Notes under the pieces: generated by a model
The model's input: the letters and a program-made list of their open reading frames with translations, nothing else
What the model was told of the DNA's origin: nothing
Databases searched by the model: none
From: Arenicella chitinivorans
GTDB taxonomy: Bacteria > Pseudomonadota > Gammaproteobacteria > Arenicellales > Arenicellaceae
Length of the DNA stretch: 64,000 nt
Assembly: GCF_014651515.1 (NCBI RefSeq)
Contig: NZ_BMXA01000002.1
Coordinates: 310,001-374,000, forward strand
Reading direction: 5' to 3'
Part shown: positions 49,264 to 58,884 of the stretch, piece by piece
Numbering within the stretch: the first letter of the stretch is position 1
How the letters are laid out: every line of letters starts with the position of its first letter
Program-made: the position numbers and the translations under genes

Positions 49264-49934
49264 AAGCATCTGCAGCGATATTAGAGAGCACTGAGGGAGA
49301 AACAATTGTGAACAATCTGCCAGTCGTCAGTAAGTTACTGGGTAATCAACAGGTTGTGCCTGTTGTTGTAATCGAAGATGAGGCTCAAGCTCATGGTCTT
49401 GCGGGCGCATTGCTGGCTGGCGGGGTATCGGTTATCGAAATCACGTTACGAAATGAGTACGGAATAAAAGCCATTGAGTTGATCAAACAATCCTACCCAG
49501 AGATGATGGTGTTGGCCGGAACGGTAAATTCCGCTGCACAGATGGCCGCGGTCGTTAAAGCAGGGGTTGATGGGGTTATCAGCCCAGGCTTGACACGCAA
49601 GCTGGTGGAGGCTGCGCAGGAGCTCGGTGTGCCGTATTTGCCTGGGGTGGCGAGTGCCTCAGAGGTGCTGCTAGCCATCGAATATGGTTTGACCGAATGC
49701 AAATTGTTCCCGGCCACCGTGGTCGGTGGAATCGGTGCTTTAAAAGCGTTTAATGGCCCGTTCCCAAAAATTCGATTCTGTCCGACCGGTGGGGTGAGCG
49801 AGTCAAATTACCGTGAGTTTCTTGCATTGCCGAACGTCATGTGCGTGGGTGGCAGTTGGTTGGCGCCGACTGATCTCGTCAGAAAAGGTGACTGGGCAGC
49901 CATTACCGAACTGTGTAAAGCGGTGACCGCATAA
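49260..49934 (+). CDS. eda: KDPG/KHG aldolase
   Basis: A 224-residue class I aldolase: VVPVVVIEDEAQAHGLAGAL, GVSVIEITLRNEYG with the catalytic Glu, GVDGVISPG, and Schiff-base Lys in ECKLFPATVVGG (about residue 150), then CPTGGV. It splits KDPG into pyruvate and glyceraldehyde-3-phosphate. ATG 49260 overlaps the edd stop; a GTG at 49308 with GAGGGAGA ahead would give a 208-residue protein closer to the usual length and is a real alternative. Confidence 0.94.
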   Translation: MKASAAILESTEGETIVNNLPVVSKLLGNQQVVPVVVIEDEAQAHGLAGALLAGGVSVIEITLRNEYGIKAIELIKQSYPEMMVLAGTVNSAAQMAAVVKAGVDGVISPGLTRKLVEAAQELGVPYLPGVASASEVLLAIEYGLTECKLFPATVVGGIGALKAFNGPFPKIRFCPTGGVSESNYREFLALPNVMCVGGSWLAPTDLVRKGDWAAITELCKAVTA

Positions 49935-50040
49935 AGCGAAACAATTCAGTTTCGGTCTTGTAATTTCGCCTTCGGCTCCCATTGATATTGTAGGTGCGCT
50001 GTTTGGAAGCGGCGCTTAACGACATTATTTGGAGCGCAGC

Positions 50041-51009
50041 ATGGCTTTTCTACGACATCCTCTGGTTATCGGTGTTTTATCTATTATCGGCTTGGTATTA
50101 ATTTCGGGCTGGTACTTGGACGATGAGCCTGAATTTCAGCAGCTGAATCAGTCCACCGACGCTGAACGCACGGTTGTCGGTTCGGCTACGACGGAGATGC
50201 TAATCAAAACGGCCGAAACGCTGCTCGAGAAGCGTGGTGGCTACATGAGTAATGACATCATGCCACCGATGGTGATGATGGATAACGTGCCAAATTGGGA
50301 GTTTGGTGTTCTGCAACAAATTCGTGATCTGGTTAAGGCGATGCGGAATGATTATAGCCGTTCACAGACTCAGTCTCTTGCCGACCCTGATTTGGAAATC
50401 GCGGAGCCCAAGTTCAATGTCGACAGTGATGCCTGGATGTTTCCTTCGGCCGAAGGCGAGTACAAGGAGGGGATTAAAGCACTGCGTAAATATGAGCTGC
50501 GGTTACGGGATCCAAATCAGCAGAATGCACAGTTTTATGCGCGCGCCGATAATCTTGGTGAATGGTTGGGCTTGGTAGAGAAACGGCTGGGGTCTCTGTC
50601 TCAACGGTTAAGTCAAGCGCGTCCGCAAGTGCGTGTGAATACTGATTTAGCCGGCGATGCGCGAGCTCAACAGTCGACTTCGGCAGCCGATGAAGTGCTG
50701 GCCAAAACCTCCTGGTTCGATATCGATGATAACTTTTATGAAGCGCGAGGCACGGCCTGGGCCCTTATCCATTATCTGCGCGCCGCCGAAATTGATTTCC
50801 GACCTGTTCTTGAAGACAAGAACGCGGTCCCCACACTGCGGCAAATTATTCGTGAACTGGAATCAACTCAGCAGGATGTTGATAGTCCAATGATTCTCAA
50901 TGGTAGCGGCATGGGGATGTTCGCTAACCATTCTCTGGTCATGAGTTCGTATATTGGTCGTGCGAATTCAGCGATTGCGGATTTGCGCCGACTGCTGGCC
51001 GATGGTTGA
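50041..51009 (+). CDS. DUF2333 family membrane-anchored protein
   Basis: A 322-residue protein. One N-terminal helix (LVIGVLSIIGLVLISGWYL, about 7-25) is followed by a soluble alpha-rich domain with RGGYMSNDIMPP, WEFGVLQQIRDLVKAMRNDY, YARADNLGEWL and SSYIGRANSAIADLRRLL. The pattern fits DUF2333, common in gammaproteobacteria, of unknown function. ATG 50041 is chosen over 50029 because TTGGAG precedes it. It is separated from eda by 106 bp and convergent with the alanine symporter gene. Confidence 0.8.
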   Translation: MAFLRHPLVIGVLSIIGLVLISGWYLDDEPEFQQLNQSTDAERTVVGSATTEMLIKTAETLLEKRGGYMSNDIMPPMVMMDNVPNWEFGVLQQIRDLVKAMRNDYSRSQTQSLADPDLEIAEPKFNVDSDAWMFPSAEGEYKEGIKALRKYELRLRDPNQQNAQFYARADNLGEWLGLVEKRLGSLSQRLSQARPQVRVNTDLAGDARAQQSTSAADEVLAKTSWFDIDDNFYEARGTAWALIHYLRAAEIDFRPVLEDKNAVPTLRQIIRELESTQQDVDSPMILNGSGMGMFANHSLVMSSYIGRANSAIADLRRLLADG

Positions 51010-51022
51010 TGATCGGTGCAGA

Positions 51023-51061
51023 CCGATTCGGCGATACGTTGTAATGCGCACGCCGAATCGG
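51023..51061. terminator. Bidirectional hairpin terminator
   Basis: CCGATTCGGCG (51023-51033) and CGCCGAATCGG (51051-51061) form a perfect 11-bp stem with a 17-nt loop between convergent stops at 51009 and 51071. Confidence 0.75.
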
Positions 51062-51070
51062 GAGTAGCCG

Positions 51071-52552
51071 CTATGAGTTCTGTTTATCTTCCCAATAATC
51101 TGCATTTTTGATCCCCAACGCTTTGGGGTCAAAAGAGAAGCTCGTTGCACCGGCATTGCGTTGTCTTTCATAATCCTTAAGGGCTTTTAGCGCAGGACGC
51201 CCCATAAAGAAAATGATCAAGATGCCGACGATGTTGACCCAAGCCATCAGCCCGACGCCAATATCGCCCAACGACCAAGCGAGGCTGGCTGCTTTTACGG
51301 TGCCATAAAATACCGCCAGCATCAGCCCTACCTTGAGTACGGTGATGGCACCTGGGATGCGTACAAAACGGCTAATGTAGGCCACGTTGCTTTCTGCGAT
51401 ATAGTAGTACGCCATCAGAGTGGTGAAAGAGAAGAAAAACAGTGCGATTGCCACAAATGGGTTCCCAATCCCGGGCATCACGCTCTCAATGGCCATTTGA
51501 GTAAACGCAGGGCTACTAATTTCCGTTCCTGCGGCGACGTTTTGTACGATCAGTGCGCCGGTATTGTCGGCCACGTTATACATGCCCGTGATCAGGATCA
51601 TAAACGCGGTGGCAGTACACACAAACAGCGTGTCAATGTAGATTGAAAAAGACTGCACCAGCCCTTGTTGTGCCGGATGTTCAACCTCGGCGGCCGCGGC
51701 CGCATGTGGCGCTGTACCTTGTCCGGCCTCGTTTGAATAGATTCCACGTTTTACGCCCCAACCGATGGCCGCACCAAACCCCGCCATGGGTGTAAATGCG
51801 TCACCAACAATCAGCATAAAGATGCGCGGTAATTCGCTTAAGTTAAGGGCAATGATAGCCAAGGCGAAGACGATATAGGCGATCGCCATAAACGGGACCA
51901 CGAATTGCGCGAAGCCCGCGATTCGTTTTACGCCACCAAAAATAATAAAACCCAGAACCGTCACGATCACGGCACCGGTAATGATTTTGGTCGAGCTCAG
52001 TGTGCCCGCTGCAGTATCCACCAGAGAGCCTTGGCCCAGCGTTTGAACTACCGCGTTGCCAATCGCATTCGATTGCACTGTGGGCAACAAGAATCCGCAT
52101 GCAATGATCGTGGCAATGGCGAAAACCCATGAATACCAAGTCTGGCCCATGGCTTTTTCGATGTAATAGGCCGGTCCACCACGATACTCGCCGTTGTGAA
52201 CTTCTTTGTATATCTGTGCGAGGGTCGCTTCGATGTAGGCTGTGGCGGCGCCGAAGATGGCGACAATCCACATCCAGAACACCGCGCCCGGACCGCCAAA
52301 ACCGATCGCCGCGGCAACCCCGGCGATATTACCAGTTCCTACTCGGCCAGACAGCGAGACGGCTAATGCTTGGAATGGCGAGATACCTTGCTCCGAGCCT
52401 CTGCCGGATTTTAGTAGGCGAATCATCTCACCGAAAAGGCGCACCTGAAGGCCGCGAGTAAGAATGGTATAGAACAGGCCGGCTGCCAGACACAAATACA
52501 CCAGTGCTGGGCTCCAGATGATGCTGTTCAGAAAATTTACGGTTTCTTGCAT
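51071..52552 (-). CDS. Sodium:alanine symporter (AGCS family)
   Basis: A 493-residue membrane protein with about 10-11 helices. ALAVSLSGRVGTGNIAGVAA, GGPGAVFWMWIVAIFGAATAY, YRGGPAYYIEK and RGIYSNEAGQGTAPHAAAAA are the AGCS signatures. It imports alanine or glycine with Na+. The start MQETVNFLNSIIW begins in the first helix, as is normal in the family. It lies downstream of the TonB receptor gene with a terminator between them, so it is probably a separate transcript. Confidence 0.93.
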   Translation of the reverse strand: MQETVNFLNSIIWSPALVYLCLAAGLFYTILTRGLQVRLFGEMIRLLKSGRGSEQGISPFQALAVSLSGRVGTGNIAGVAAAIGFGGPGAVFWMWIVAIFGAATAYIEATLAQIYKEVHNGEYRGGPAYYIEKAMGQTWYSWVFAIATIIACGFLLPTVQSNAIGNAVVQTLGQGSLVDTAAGTLSSTKIITGAVIVTVLGFIIFGGVKRIAGFAQFVVPFMAIAYIVFALAIIALNLSELPRIFMLIVGDAFTPMAGFGAAIGWGVKRGIYSNEAGQGTAPHAAAAAEVEHPAQQGLVQSFSIYIDTLFVCTATAFMILITGMYNVADNTGALIVQNVAAGTEISSPAFTQMAIESVMPGIGNPFVAIALFFFSFTTLMAYYYIAESNVAYISRFVRIPGAITVLKVGLMLAVFYGTVKAASLAWSLGDIGVGLMAWVNIVGILIIFFMGRPALKALKDYERQRNAGATSFSFDPKALGIKNADYWEDKQNS

Positions 52553-52619
52553 AGCAAAACGAGGAATTGTTGTTATTCGAAGCGGTCAGTATACGGGATT
52601 TGTTCCTGACCAGTAGGCA

Positions 52620-52650
52620 AAAAAAACGGGCGTCGAATGCGACGCCCGTT
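52620..52650 (-). terminator. Intrinsic terminator of the TonB receptor gene
   Basis: AACGGGCGTCG (52625-52635) pairs perfectly with CGACGCCCGTT (52640-52650), 4-nt loop. On the minus strand it runs into an uninterrupted T tract. Confidence 0.92.
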
Positions 52651-52674
52651 CTCTAGGACTTGCCGTAGCTAGGT

Positions 52675-55167
52675 CTAGAAGTTGTAGGTTGCGCGAGCGT
52701 ACACGAACGTGCCGTTAAATCCGAAAGGACTGAACTGGCTGTAAGGTAAGCCCAATGCGTTGGCCGGTGTTTGACCACATACGTTGGTTGAACAGCCTTG
52801 CTCATCAGTCACGTTTCGAGCGCCCAATGTCAGGGTTAACGCGTCCGAGTAATTGTAACCTGCTTCCAGGTCCAGCAATACGTTTGAGTCAAACTCGCCG
52901 CCAGCTTCGTTATCATAGAATTCGCCGTAGTAACTTACGCGAGCTAACAAACGAACCTTTTCAAGCTGATGGTTGGCTGTGAAATTCCAGCGTGTATCTG
53001 GCGTGCCGTTTTCGATCAAGTTGACGCGATTGTCGTTCAACAAGTTCGGGTTGCGACGCGTCACTTCCGTATCCGTGTAGTTGTAAGCGACGTTCCAGTT
53101 AGTGGATCCACCTAGCCAATCTGTGTTCCAAGACGCAACGACATCGAAGCCGCTGGTGTTGGTGTCGAATTGGTTGGTGAAGAAGCGGAACTGCGAGATG
53201 TCAGACGCATCGATACCTTGGCCTGCCAACGTTTCCAGATCTTCAGGTGTCAACACGAAGTCATTAGACAGACTCAAGCGGTCGTCCACATCAATGTCGA
53301 AGTAGTCCAGTGTCACGTCAACTGGGCCAGCCGAGAAATACGCACCCAGTGTGAAGTTCTGCGACTCTTCCGGGCCTAGTGGACCGCCGCCACGCAAGCG
53401 TGCTGCGGGGCTATCGGGTGGAATCACGCCTTGGTTGGTCAACACGCCTTGAATGATCTGTGTTGAGATATTCGACGCATTTGACTGGCCTGGTGTTGGT
53501 GCTTTGAAGCCAGAACTCACTGTGGCACGCATACCGAAAGTGTCGGTGAACGCGTAGTTCATGCCCAGTTTGTAGTTGGTGGTGCTACCAAAGTCATCAA
53601 AGTCTTCGTAACGCAACGCTGCCGCTACGATCAATGCATCACTTGCTTGCCATTCCAGGTCGGTATAGACCGAGGTGTTGGCACGATCAAATGAGCCGGC
53701 GATCGTGGGTGAAAAGCCAGGGAAGCCATTGGTTGACGTCGAGAAGCCTTGAGTACCTAAGCCGCCGTCGATGTAAGACTCTGCTTGACCAGCAACGATG
53801 GAGAACTCCTCATTACGATATTCCGCACCGAAAGCCAATGTCACTGTGTCTGACAACGGCATGCTGAAGTCAGCGTTCAGATTTAGGTCTTGCTGTTCGT
53901 AGGCGCCTGGATTGAAATCACGTGGTGTGTTCGGACCAAGGCTGGCGTTGACCGTATTGTTGATGAAGAAATCCGCTTCATTAGCACCGTAGTAACCGGT
54001 GACTGACCAGAACAAACCGCCGTCAGTTTCGCCACGCAAGCCCAGTAACAAAGATTGATCCGTTACGTCACCACCAAAGTTTGGTGTGAAGCCACCTGGA
54101 ATCAGCTCTTGGAATGAGAAGCAGTTCGGGTCGGAAGCCACTTGTGCGAACGCATCTGGGTCTGGTGTAACGCCATTCAATGTGACCACTGGGCAGTCAA
54201 CACCGTCATTTGGAGTGAGGTCGCCAATTAACAGGGTTTCGCCGCCGTCCGCGCTGTAAACACCGCCGCGATTGGTAGGGTTACGATAGTAGAAACCACC
54301 GGTCACTGTTTTGGTGTTGTAATTTGCATTACCGAATAGTTCAACGCTTTCGGTAAGTTGTGTGCCGAAGTTTGCCCACAACTTAATGTCACCGTCAATT
54401 TCTGGGCTGCCCCAGACCTGTGCTGGGTCGTTTACGCCCTGGTAACCAGCCGCAATTAAGCCGGCGGCGTCGGAACGTTGTACTGAACGGTCAGTTGCTT
54501 CTGCTTCAGAAAATTCAGCCGTCAGGTTTAAGAAACCATCGCCAATTGCGAAGCCTTGGTTATAGGCCAAAGTGTATTGGTATTCGCCCTCGGTGTATTG
54601 GCCGTAACGCGCTTCAACTGAGCCTTCAGAGTCTGAGTTTTTGAGGTTGAAGTTGATTACGCCTGCAATCGCGTCAGAACCGTATTGTGCAGCCGCACCG
54701 TCGCGGAGTACCTCAACGCTTTGCAATGCCAGTGCTGGAATAGCAGCGATGTCTGGGCCTTGAGAGCCATCGGAGATTCCGTTACCCAGCCAGGTGATGA
54801 CGGCCGCGCGGTGACGTCGCTGTCCATTAACCAGTACCAACGTGTGGTCTGGGGCCAGGCCGCGTAGGTTAGCGGGGCGAACGAGAGTAGCAGCATCCGA
54901 GATTGGCTGGTCGTTCACGTTGAATGAAGGGACGACATTACGCAGTAGGTTGCTAGTGTCGACACCGCCTTGAGAAACAAAATCGCTGGCCGAGATGACG
55001 TCTACCGCAGCAACTGAGTCGGTTGCTGATCGCGGTTTACCGCGTGTGCCGATAGTCACGATCTCTTCGATCAAACGATCTTCTTGAGCGAAGCTTGGCG
55101 TTGTGACGCTGCCTAGAGAAGCGACAGCAACCGCCAGGGCAAGTGCTCTGGGTTGGAATTTTCTCAT
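52675..55167 (-). CDS. TonB-dependent outer-membrane receptor
   Basis: An 830-residue protein. A signal peptide (to about 27, ending SFAQ) is followed by the TonB-box-like EEIVTIGTRGKPRS, a plug domain (about 45-165) with LRGLAPDHTLVLVNGQRRH and VEVLRDGAAAQYGSDAIAGV, then a 22-strand-type barrel ending in the aromatic YARATYNF. NVTDEQGC, GQTPANALGLP and C-terminal phenylalanine are typical. The ligand is unknown. GAACCGGTTC lies 19-28 bp upstream of the ATG, next to AGGAGAG, and could be a LacI-type operator. No substrate genes adjoin. Confidence 0.93.
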   Translation of the reverse strand: MRKFQPRALALAVAVASLGSVTTPSFAQEDRLIEEIVTIGTRGKPRSATDSVAAVDVISASDFVSQGGVDTSNLLRNVVPSFNVNDQPISDAATLVRPANLRGLAPDHTLVLVNGQRRHRAAVITWLGNGISDGSQGPDIAAIPALALQSVEVLRDGAAAQYGSDAIAGVINFNLKNSDSEGSVEARYGQYTEGEYQYTLAYNQGFAIGDGFLNLTAEFSEAEATDRSVQRSDAAGLIAAGYQGVNDPAQVWGSPEIDGDIKLWANFGTQLTESVELFGNANYNTKTVTGGFYYRNPTNRGGVYSADGGETLLIGDLTPNDGVDCPVVTLNGVTPDPDAFAQVASDPNCFSFQELIPGGFTPNFGGDVTDQSLLLGLRGETDGGLFWSVTGYYGANEADFFINNTVNASLGPNTPRDFNPGAYEQQDLNLNADFSMPLSDTVTLAFGAEYRNEEFSIVAGQAESYIDGGLGTQGFSTSTNGFPGFSPTIAGSFDRANTSVYTDLEWQASDALIVAAALRYEDFDDFGSTTNYKLGMNYAFTDTFGMRATVSSGFKAPTPGQSNASNISTQIIQGVLTNQGVIPPDSPAARLRGGGPLGPEESQNFTLGAYFSAGPVDVTLDYFDIDVDDRLSLSNDFVLTPEDLETLAGQGIDASDISQFRFFTNQFDTNTSGFDVVASWNTDWLGGSTNWNVAYNYTDTEVTRRNPNLLNDNRVNLIENGTPDTRWNFTANHQLEKVRLLARVSYYGEFYDNEAGGEFDSNVLLDLEAGYNYSDALTLTLGARNVTDEQGCSTNVCGQTPANALGLPYSQFSPFGFNGTFVYARATYNF

Positions 55168-55554
55168 AACTAATTACTCTCCTGTGAACCGGTTCGATTC
55201 ACTGTTATTCAGGTTATGTCTGGTAGTCTGTTGTTTTGAGGTCAAATTGTTGCAACAAAACCACCAACTTTTAATCCTACGCCAGTTTTTCCTTGTCAAC
55301 AAGGTAAATCTGGTTTAGATCAGTGGTTTACAAGTTGTAAGTCCTGGTGGCTCAAAACAGCAATTCACGACCCGCGCCAGAATGGCGTCTGGCTGGCGAG
55401 TTTCACGCGCTTCTGTACATTTTCGTCGAGGTATACGATTATCCGAATACCGCAAATGAATCTTGAGAAGTTTGAAATTCACTGGGTCGCTCTTTACTTG
55501 TGAGAATTCCCCTCACAAAATCCACCACTAGAAAAACTAAAAAAGACTAATTTT
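55168..55554. other. 387-bp region between divergent TonB receptor and NhaC genes
   Basis: The only distinct element is the 10-bp palindrome GAACCGGTTC at 55186-55195 in the leader of the receptor gene. The rest is AT-rich and contains no gene I can support. Confidence 0.5.
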
Positions 55555-57042
55555 ATGGATATTGACACTACTTCGGCTCAACGAAGCACACCAGATATGC
55601 CTTTGTGGCTCGCATTTTTACCTGTGTTGGTGCTGATCTCTGCGCTTTCTTGGAATGTTTGGGTGTATGGTGATGATGCCCTGAGTGGCTCAACTCAGGT
55701 GATCATTATTTTGGTGACCGGTTTTGCCGCTGCCATTGGGCTGCTACGGGGAACGCCTTGGCATAAGCAGCAAGTGAGTGTCATCGCGACCATCAGTAAT
55801 GCGATGCCATCGATCCTGATTCTTATGTTGGTCGGTGCCTTGGCCAGTATCTGGCTGTTGTGCGGCACGGTGCCGATGTTGGTGTACTACGGCGTTAAAA
55901 TACTCAACCCCACGATTTTTCTATTGGCCTGCTGTATTGCCTGTGCCTTGACATCGTTGATGAGTGGCGGTTCTTGGTCAACAGCGGCCACCATTGGTCT
56001 GGCGATGGTCGGTGTGGGGCGGGCGCTGGAAATACCGGATGGTTTGATTGGTGGGGCCATTATTTCTGGTGCCTACTTTGGCGATAAAATTTCACCGCTA
56101 TCAGACACGACCAATCTGGCGGCAGCGGTGACCGAGACGCCGCTGTTCACACACATTCGGTATTTGTTTTTGACCACCGGTCCATCGATGGGTATTACCC
56201 TGGTTTTATTTACGGTGATCGGGCTAAATATTGATACCTCCGCGACCGAAGTGGATGTGGCCAATGTATTGGGGGCGATCGAGCAACGATTTAACATTCA
56301 CATCGGGTTGCTATTGCCACCCATTATTACATTGGGCTTGATTATGCGCCGCGTGGACGCGATCCCTGCTCTGTTTGCTGGCGTGTTAGCCGGTATTGCC
56401 TGTGCCTTGCTTTTTCAACGTGAATTGGTGGCAGATCTTATGCAACCCGGTGAACCCTACGCATTGTACTCGATCATCATGACCACCCTATTTGGCGGCG
56501 TGGACATCCCGACCAACAACGAAATGCTGAACGATCTATTTAGTGCCTCGGGTATGCGCGGTATGTTGGAAACCGTGTGGTTGATTTTGGCCGCGATGGC
56601 GTTCGGTGGAGTGATGGAAGCCTGCGGCATGTTGCAGCGTATCATGGAGGCAGTTAAATCATTGGTGAGCGGTTTTTTCAGCCTAGTGGCATGCACCGCG
56701 GGAACCTGTATCGTGACCAATCTGAGTACATCAGATCAATATATTTCCGTGGCGATCCCAGGTCGTATGTATGCCGGTTTGTATAAAGAGATGGGGTATA
56801 AATCTGAGAATCTGAGTCGAACGCTAGAGGACACGGGCACCGTGACGTCGGTCCTGATTCCATGGAATACGTGTGGTGCCTATCATGCAGCTGTGTTGGG
56901 TATCGGTACGATGACCTATTTACCGTTTTGCTTTTTCAATTTGCTGAGCCCGTTAATGACCTTGCTCTTTGCGTGGTTCATGATCAAGATTCGTCGCCTT
57001 GAGCCTATAGCGGAAAATGCAGATGAGGCGGTGCGGGCTTAA
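55555..57042 (+). CDS. nhaC: Na+/H+ antiporter NhaC family
   Basis: A 495-residue membrane protein with about 11-12 helices. GSWSTAATIGLAMVGVGRAL, GAIISGAYFGDKISPLSDTT and GVDIPTNNEMLNDL are the NhaC family signatures, the conserved Asp residues in GDKISPLSDTTN being part of the ion path. It expels Na+ in exchange for H+, or carries a related substrate such as malate in some family members. Its stop codon overlaps that of the convergent formyltransferase gene. Confidence 0.9.
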   Translation: MDIDTTSAQRSTPDMPLWLAFLPVLVLISALSWNVWVYGDDALSGSTQVIIILVTGFAAAIGLLRGTPWHKQQVSVIATISNAMPSILILMLVGALASIWLLCGTVPMLVYYGVKILNPTIFLLACCIACALTSLMSGGSWSTAATIGLAMVGVGRALEIPDGLIGGAIISGAYFGDKISPLSDTTNLAAAVTETPLFTHIRYLFLTTGPSMGITLVLFTVIGLNIDTSATEVDVANVLGAIEQRFNIHIGLLLPPIITLGLIMRRVDAIPALFAGVLAGIACALLFQRELVADLMQPGEPYALYSIIMTTLFGGVDIPTNNEMLNDLFSASGMRGMLETVWLILAAMAFGGVMEACGMLQRIMEAVKSLVSGFFSLVACTAGTCIVTNLSTSDQYISVAIPGRMYAGLYKEMGYKSENLSRTLEDTGTVTSVLIPWNTCGAYHAAVLGIGTMTYLPFCFFNLLSPLMTLLFAWFMIKIRRLEPIAENADEAVRA

Positions 57043-57767
57043 TGTGCTCGGCGAGGTAGAAAGCGCGTTAGGGTGTCGCTTGGATCAAACAACGGCAGTT
57101 GGAAGCTTGTCAGTGCCGCGTGATCCGGAAAGCTAAAATACGCGCCTCCGCCAGCTTGTGCGCGTGCATCGAGGGGCTCGCCATTGTGCAGTCGGCCCAC
57201 GGCGTCGATGACGTTAGCGCACCCTGCTGAATAGATATTTAACACATTCCATAAATACGAATGATCGTAGCGTGCAGGCGTGTGGCTGCTGGCAATAATG
57301 GCGCCCTGATCTATGGCCGAGTTCTCAATGTAGTGTAACGTTGTTCCTAAGTGCTCTTCTTGATTGAGGAGCGCCCAGAATGTCGCCATCACACCTTGGT
57401 ATGCGGGTAGGGCGCCGGAGTGAAGGTTAATAACACCGTGTTTAGGTACCGCGATGGCGGCATCGTGCAGAATACGCATATGGCGAATGCTGATTACCAA
57501 GTCAGGCTTAGTTTGCTGGTAGCGCGCAAAATCCACGCCATTGATGTCATCCAGTCTCTCCAGTGAGAATGCCGCAATCGCGGATTCGGCTTGATGCGTC
57601 AATTTGGCATCGAATTGACTCAGGTCGGCTAGCATCGGCGAAACAGTCACTTTGGCAGTGTGGCGTGTATAGAAAACACAAACTTGGTGTTTAGATAAAG
57701 CTGGTTGTAGATATGCGAGCGCCAATAGTGCCGCCGCGTCGTAGTTGATCAGCAGGGTGATCCGCAT
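57039..57767 (-). CDS. Formyltransferase-fold protein
   Basis: A 242-residue protein. ATG 57767 (MRITLLINYD) is chosen because its start overlaps the stop of the DUF1456 gene (TAATG). The catalytic region HGVINLHSGALPAYQGVMAT (about residues 112-131) contains the Asn and His of the N-H-D triad, and the Asp is in ENSAIDQGAII. This is the fold of Fmt, PurN and ArnA-type formyltransferases; the acceptor here is unknown, and it is too short for Fmt with its C-terminal domain. It is last in a coupled metX-metW-DUF1456 operon. Confidence 0.83.
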   Translation of the reverse strand: MRITLLINYDAAALLALAYLQPALSKHQVCVFYTRHTAKVTVSPMLADLSQFDAKLTHQAESAIAAFSLERLDDINGVDFARYQQTKPDLVISIRHMRILHDAAIAVPKHGVINLHSGALPAYQGVMATFWALLNQEEHLGTTLHYIENSAIDQGAIIASSHTPARYDHSYLWNVLNIYSAGCANVIDAVGRLHNGEPLDARAQAGGGAYFSFPDHAALTSFQLPLFDPSDTLTRFLPRRAH

Positions 57768-58246
57768 TACGCTCTTTGACGGGTGGTCAGACCTTTTATG
57801 AAGTTTCGCAACACTTGATTGCCGCAAGCGCGGTAGTGCTTGTGGGATGGGTTTCGAAACAAAGCGCCCAATTCACTTTTGGACATATCGGTGCCGCCCT
57901 CAGCCAAGGTCTCCAGCATGTCTTCCTCGCGGTAAGCCAGCGCGATTCGTAGCTTCTTCAGGATATCGTTCTTGGTCAAGTGAAAGTTGGTCGGCTTTGC
58001 AGTGGCTGGCGGGGCGTTATCGCGGAGGCCGCGTTTGTGCACGATTAGGCCATCCAAAAACGCACACAACTCAATGTCGGTGCAAGCAACAAAGTCCGGA
58101 TCTTCATCCTTGGCCAAGCGCCGCACAAAGTCGTCCTTGGTCATCGCCACGCTCGACGCTGGGTCGAGGCTAAAGAGCTTGACGGCTTGTGGGTCAGAAA
58201 AATCGAATGCAAAGCGGATGCGGCGAAGTATGTCGTTATTGTTCAT
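57767..58246 (-). CDS. yehS: DUF1456 family protein (YehS-like)
   Basis: A 159-residue protein with two copies of the DUF1456 helix repeat. Each begins with a NNDILRRIRFAF / KNDILKKLRIAL segment (about 3-14 and 92-103) and contains MTKDDFVRRL / MSKSELGALFR and a C-terminal LCAFLDGLI / LRNFIKGL. The function is unknown. It overlaps metW by four bases (ATGA) and its stop overlaps the start of the formyltransferase gene, so it is translated within the metX-metW operon. Confidence 0.85.
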   Translation of the reverse strand: MNNNDILRRIRFAFDFSDPQAVKLFSLDPASSVAMTKDDFVRRLAKDEDPDFVACTDIELCAFLDGLIVHKRGLRDNAPPATAKPTNFHLTKNDILKKLRIALAYREEDMLETLAEGGTDMSKSELGALFRNPSHKHYRACGNQVLRNFIKGLTTRQRA

Positions 58247-58884
58247 GTGCTGTATCTAATGGTGTTTTTACTGAATCGGCACAGCGCAATTTCACCGAAT
58301 AGGTTTGGCATCAGTTTCAGGCTGAGACCTTGACGACCTGTTCGATGAACCGCAAGTGACGATTCGATGCTGAAATCAAGTTGCTCGCACAATGCGCGAA
58401 AATCTTTGATTGTGCACAAATGGATGTTGGGTGTGTCGTACCACTTGTGAGGTAATTCCTCGCTCACAGGCATGTAGCCGCCGAGACCTAACTGTAATCG
58501 GTTGCGCCAGTGCGCAAAGTTCGGGAAGGTCACAATACCTTGTTTTCCGACTCGCATCATTTCCTGAAGTAGCGCTTTAGGGTTGCGCATGGCTTGCAAT
58601 GTCAGTGATAGAATAACGTAATCGAAGTCGTCGGTATTAAAGTGATCCAACCCTTGGTCGAGGTTGGTTTGAATGACATTTACCCCATTCTCAATGCACT
58701 GAGCGATCTTGCTAGGATCGAGCTCGACACCATAGCCTGTGACGTTCTTCTCCTGCTGCAGGTGTTTTAACAGTGCGCCGTTACCACACCCAAGGTCCAT
58801 AACGTGGCTGTTTGGGGCAATCCAATCACTGATGACCTGGTAGTCATGTCGGGTCAGGCCAGTCTGATGAAGAATCTTGCTCAC
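58243..58884 (-). CDS. metW: Methionine biosynthesis protein MetW
   Basis: A 213-residue class I methyltransferase-fold protein: [16 protein letters not shown] (about 29-44), [30 protein letters not shown] and [19 protein letters not shown] are the MetW hallmarks. MetW pairs with MetX in many proteobacteria and is needed for full acyltransferase function. It overlaps metX by four bases (ATGA). Confidence 0.95.
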   Translation of the reverse strand: MSKILHQTGLTRHDYQVISDWIAPNSHVMDLGCGNGALLKHLQQEKNVTGYGVELDPSKIAQCIENGVNVIQTNLDQGLDHFNTDDFDYVILSLTLQAMRNPKALLQEMMRVGKQGIVTFPNFAHWRNRLQLGLGGYMPVSEELPHKWYDTPNIHLCTIKDFRALCEQLDFSIESSLAVHRTGRQGLSLKLMPNLFGEIALCRFSKNTIRYST

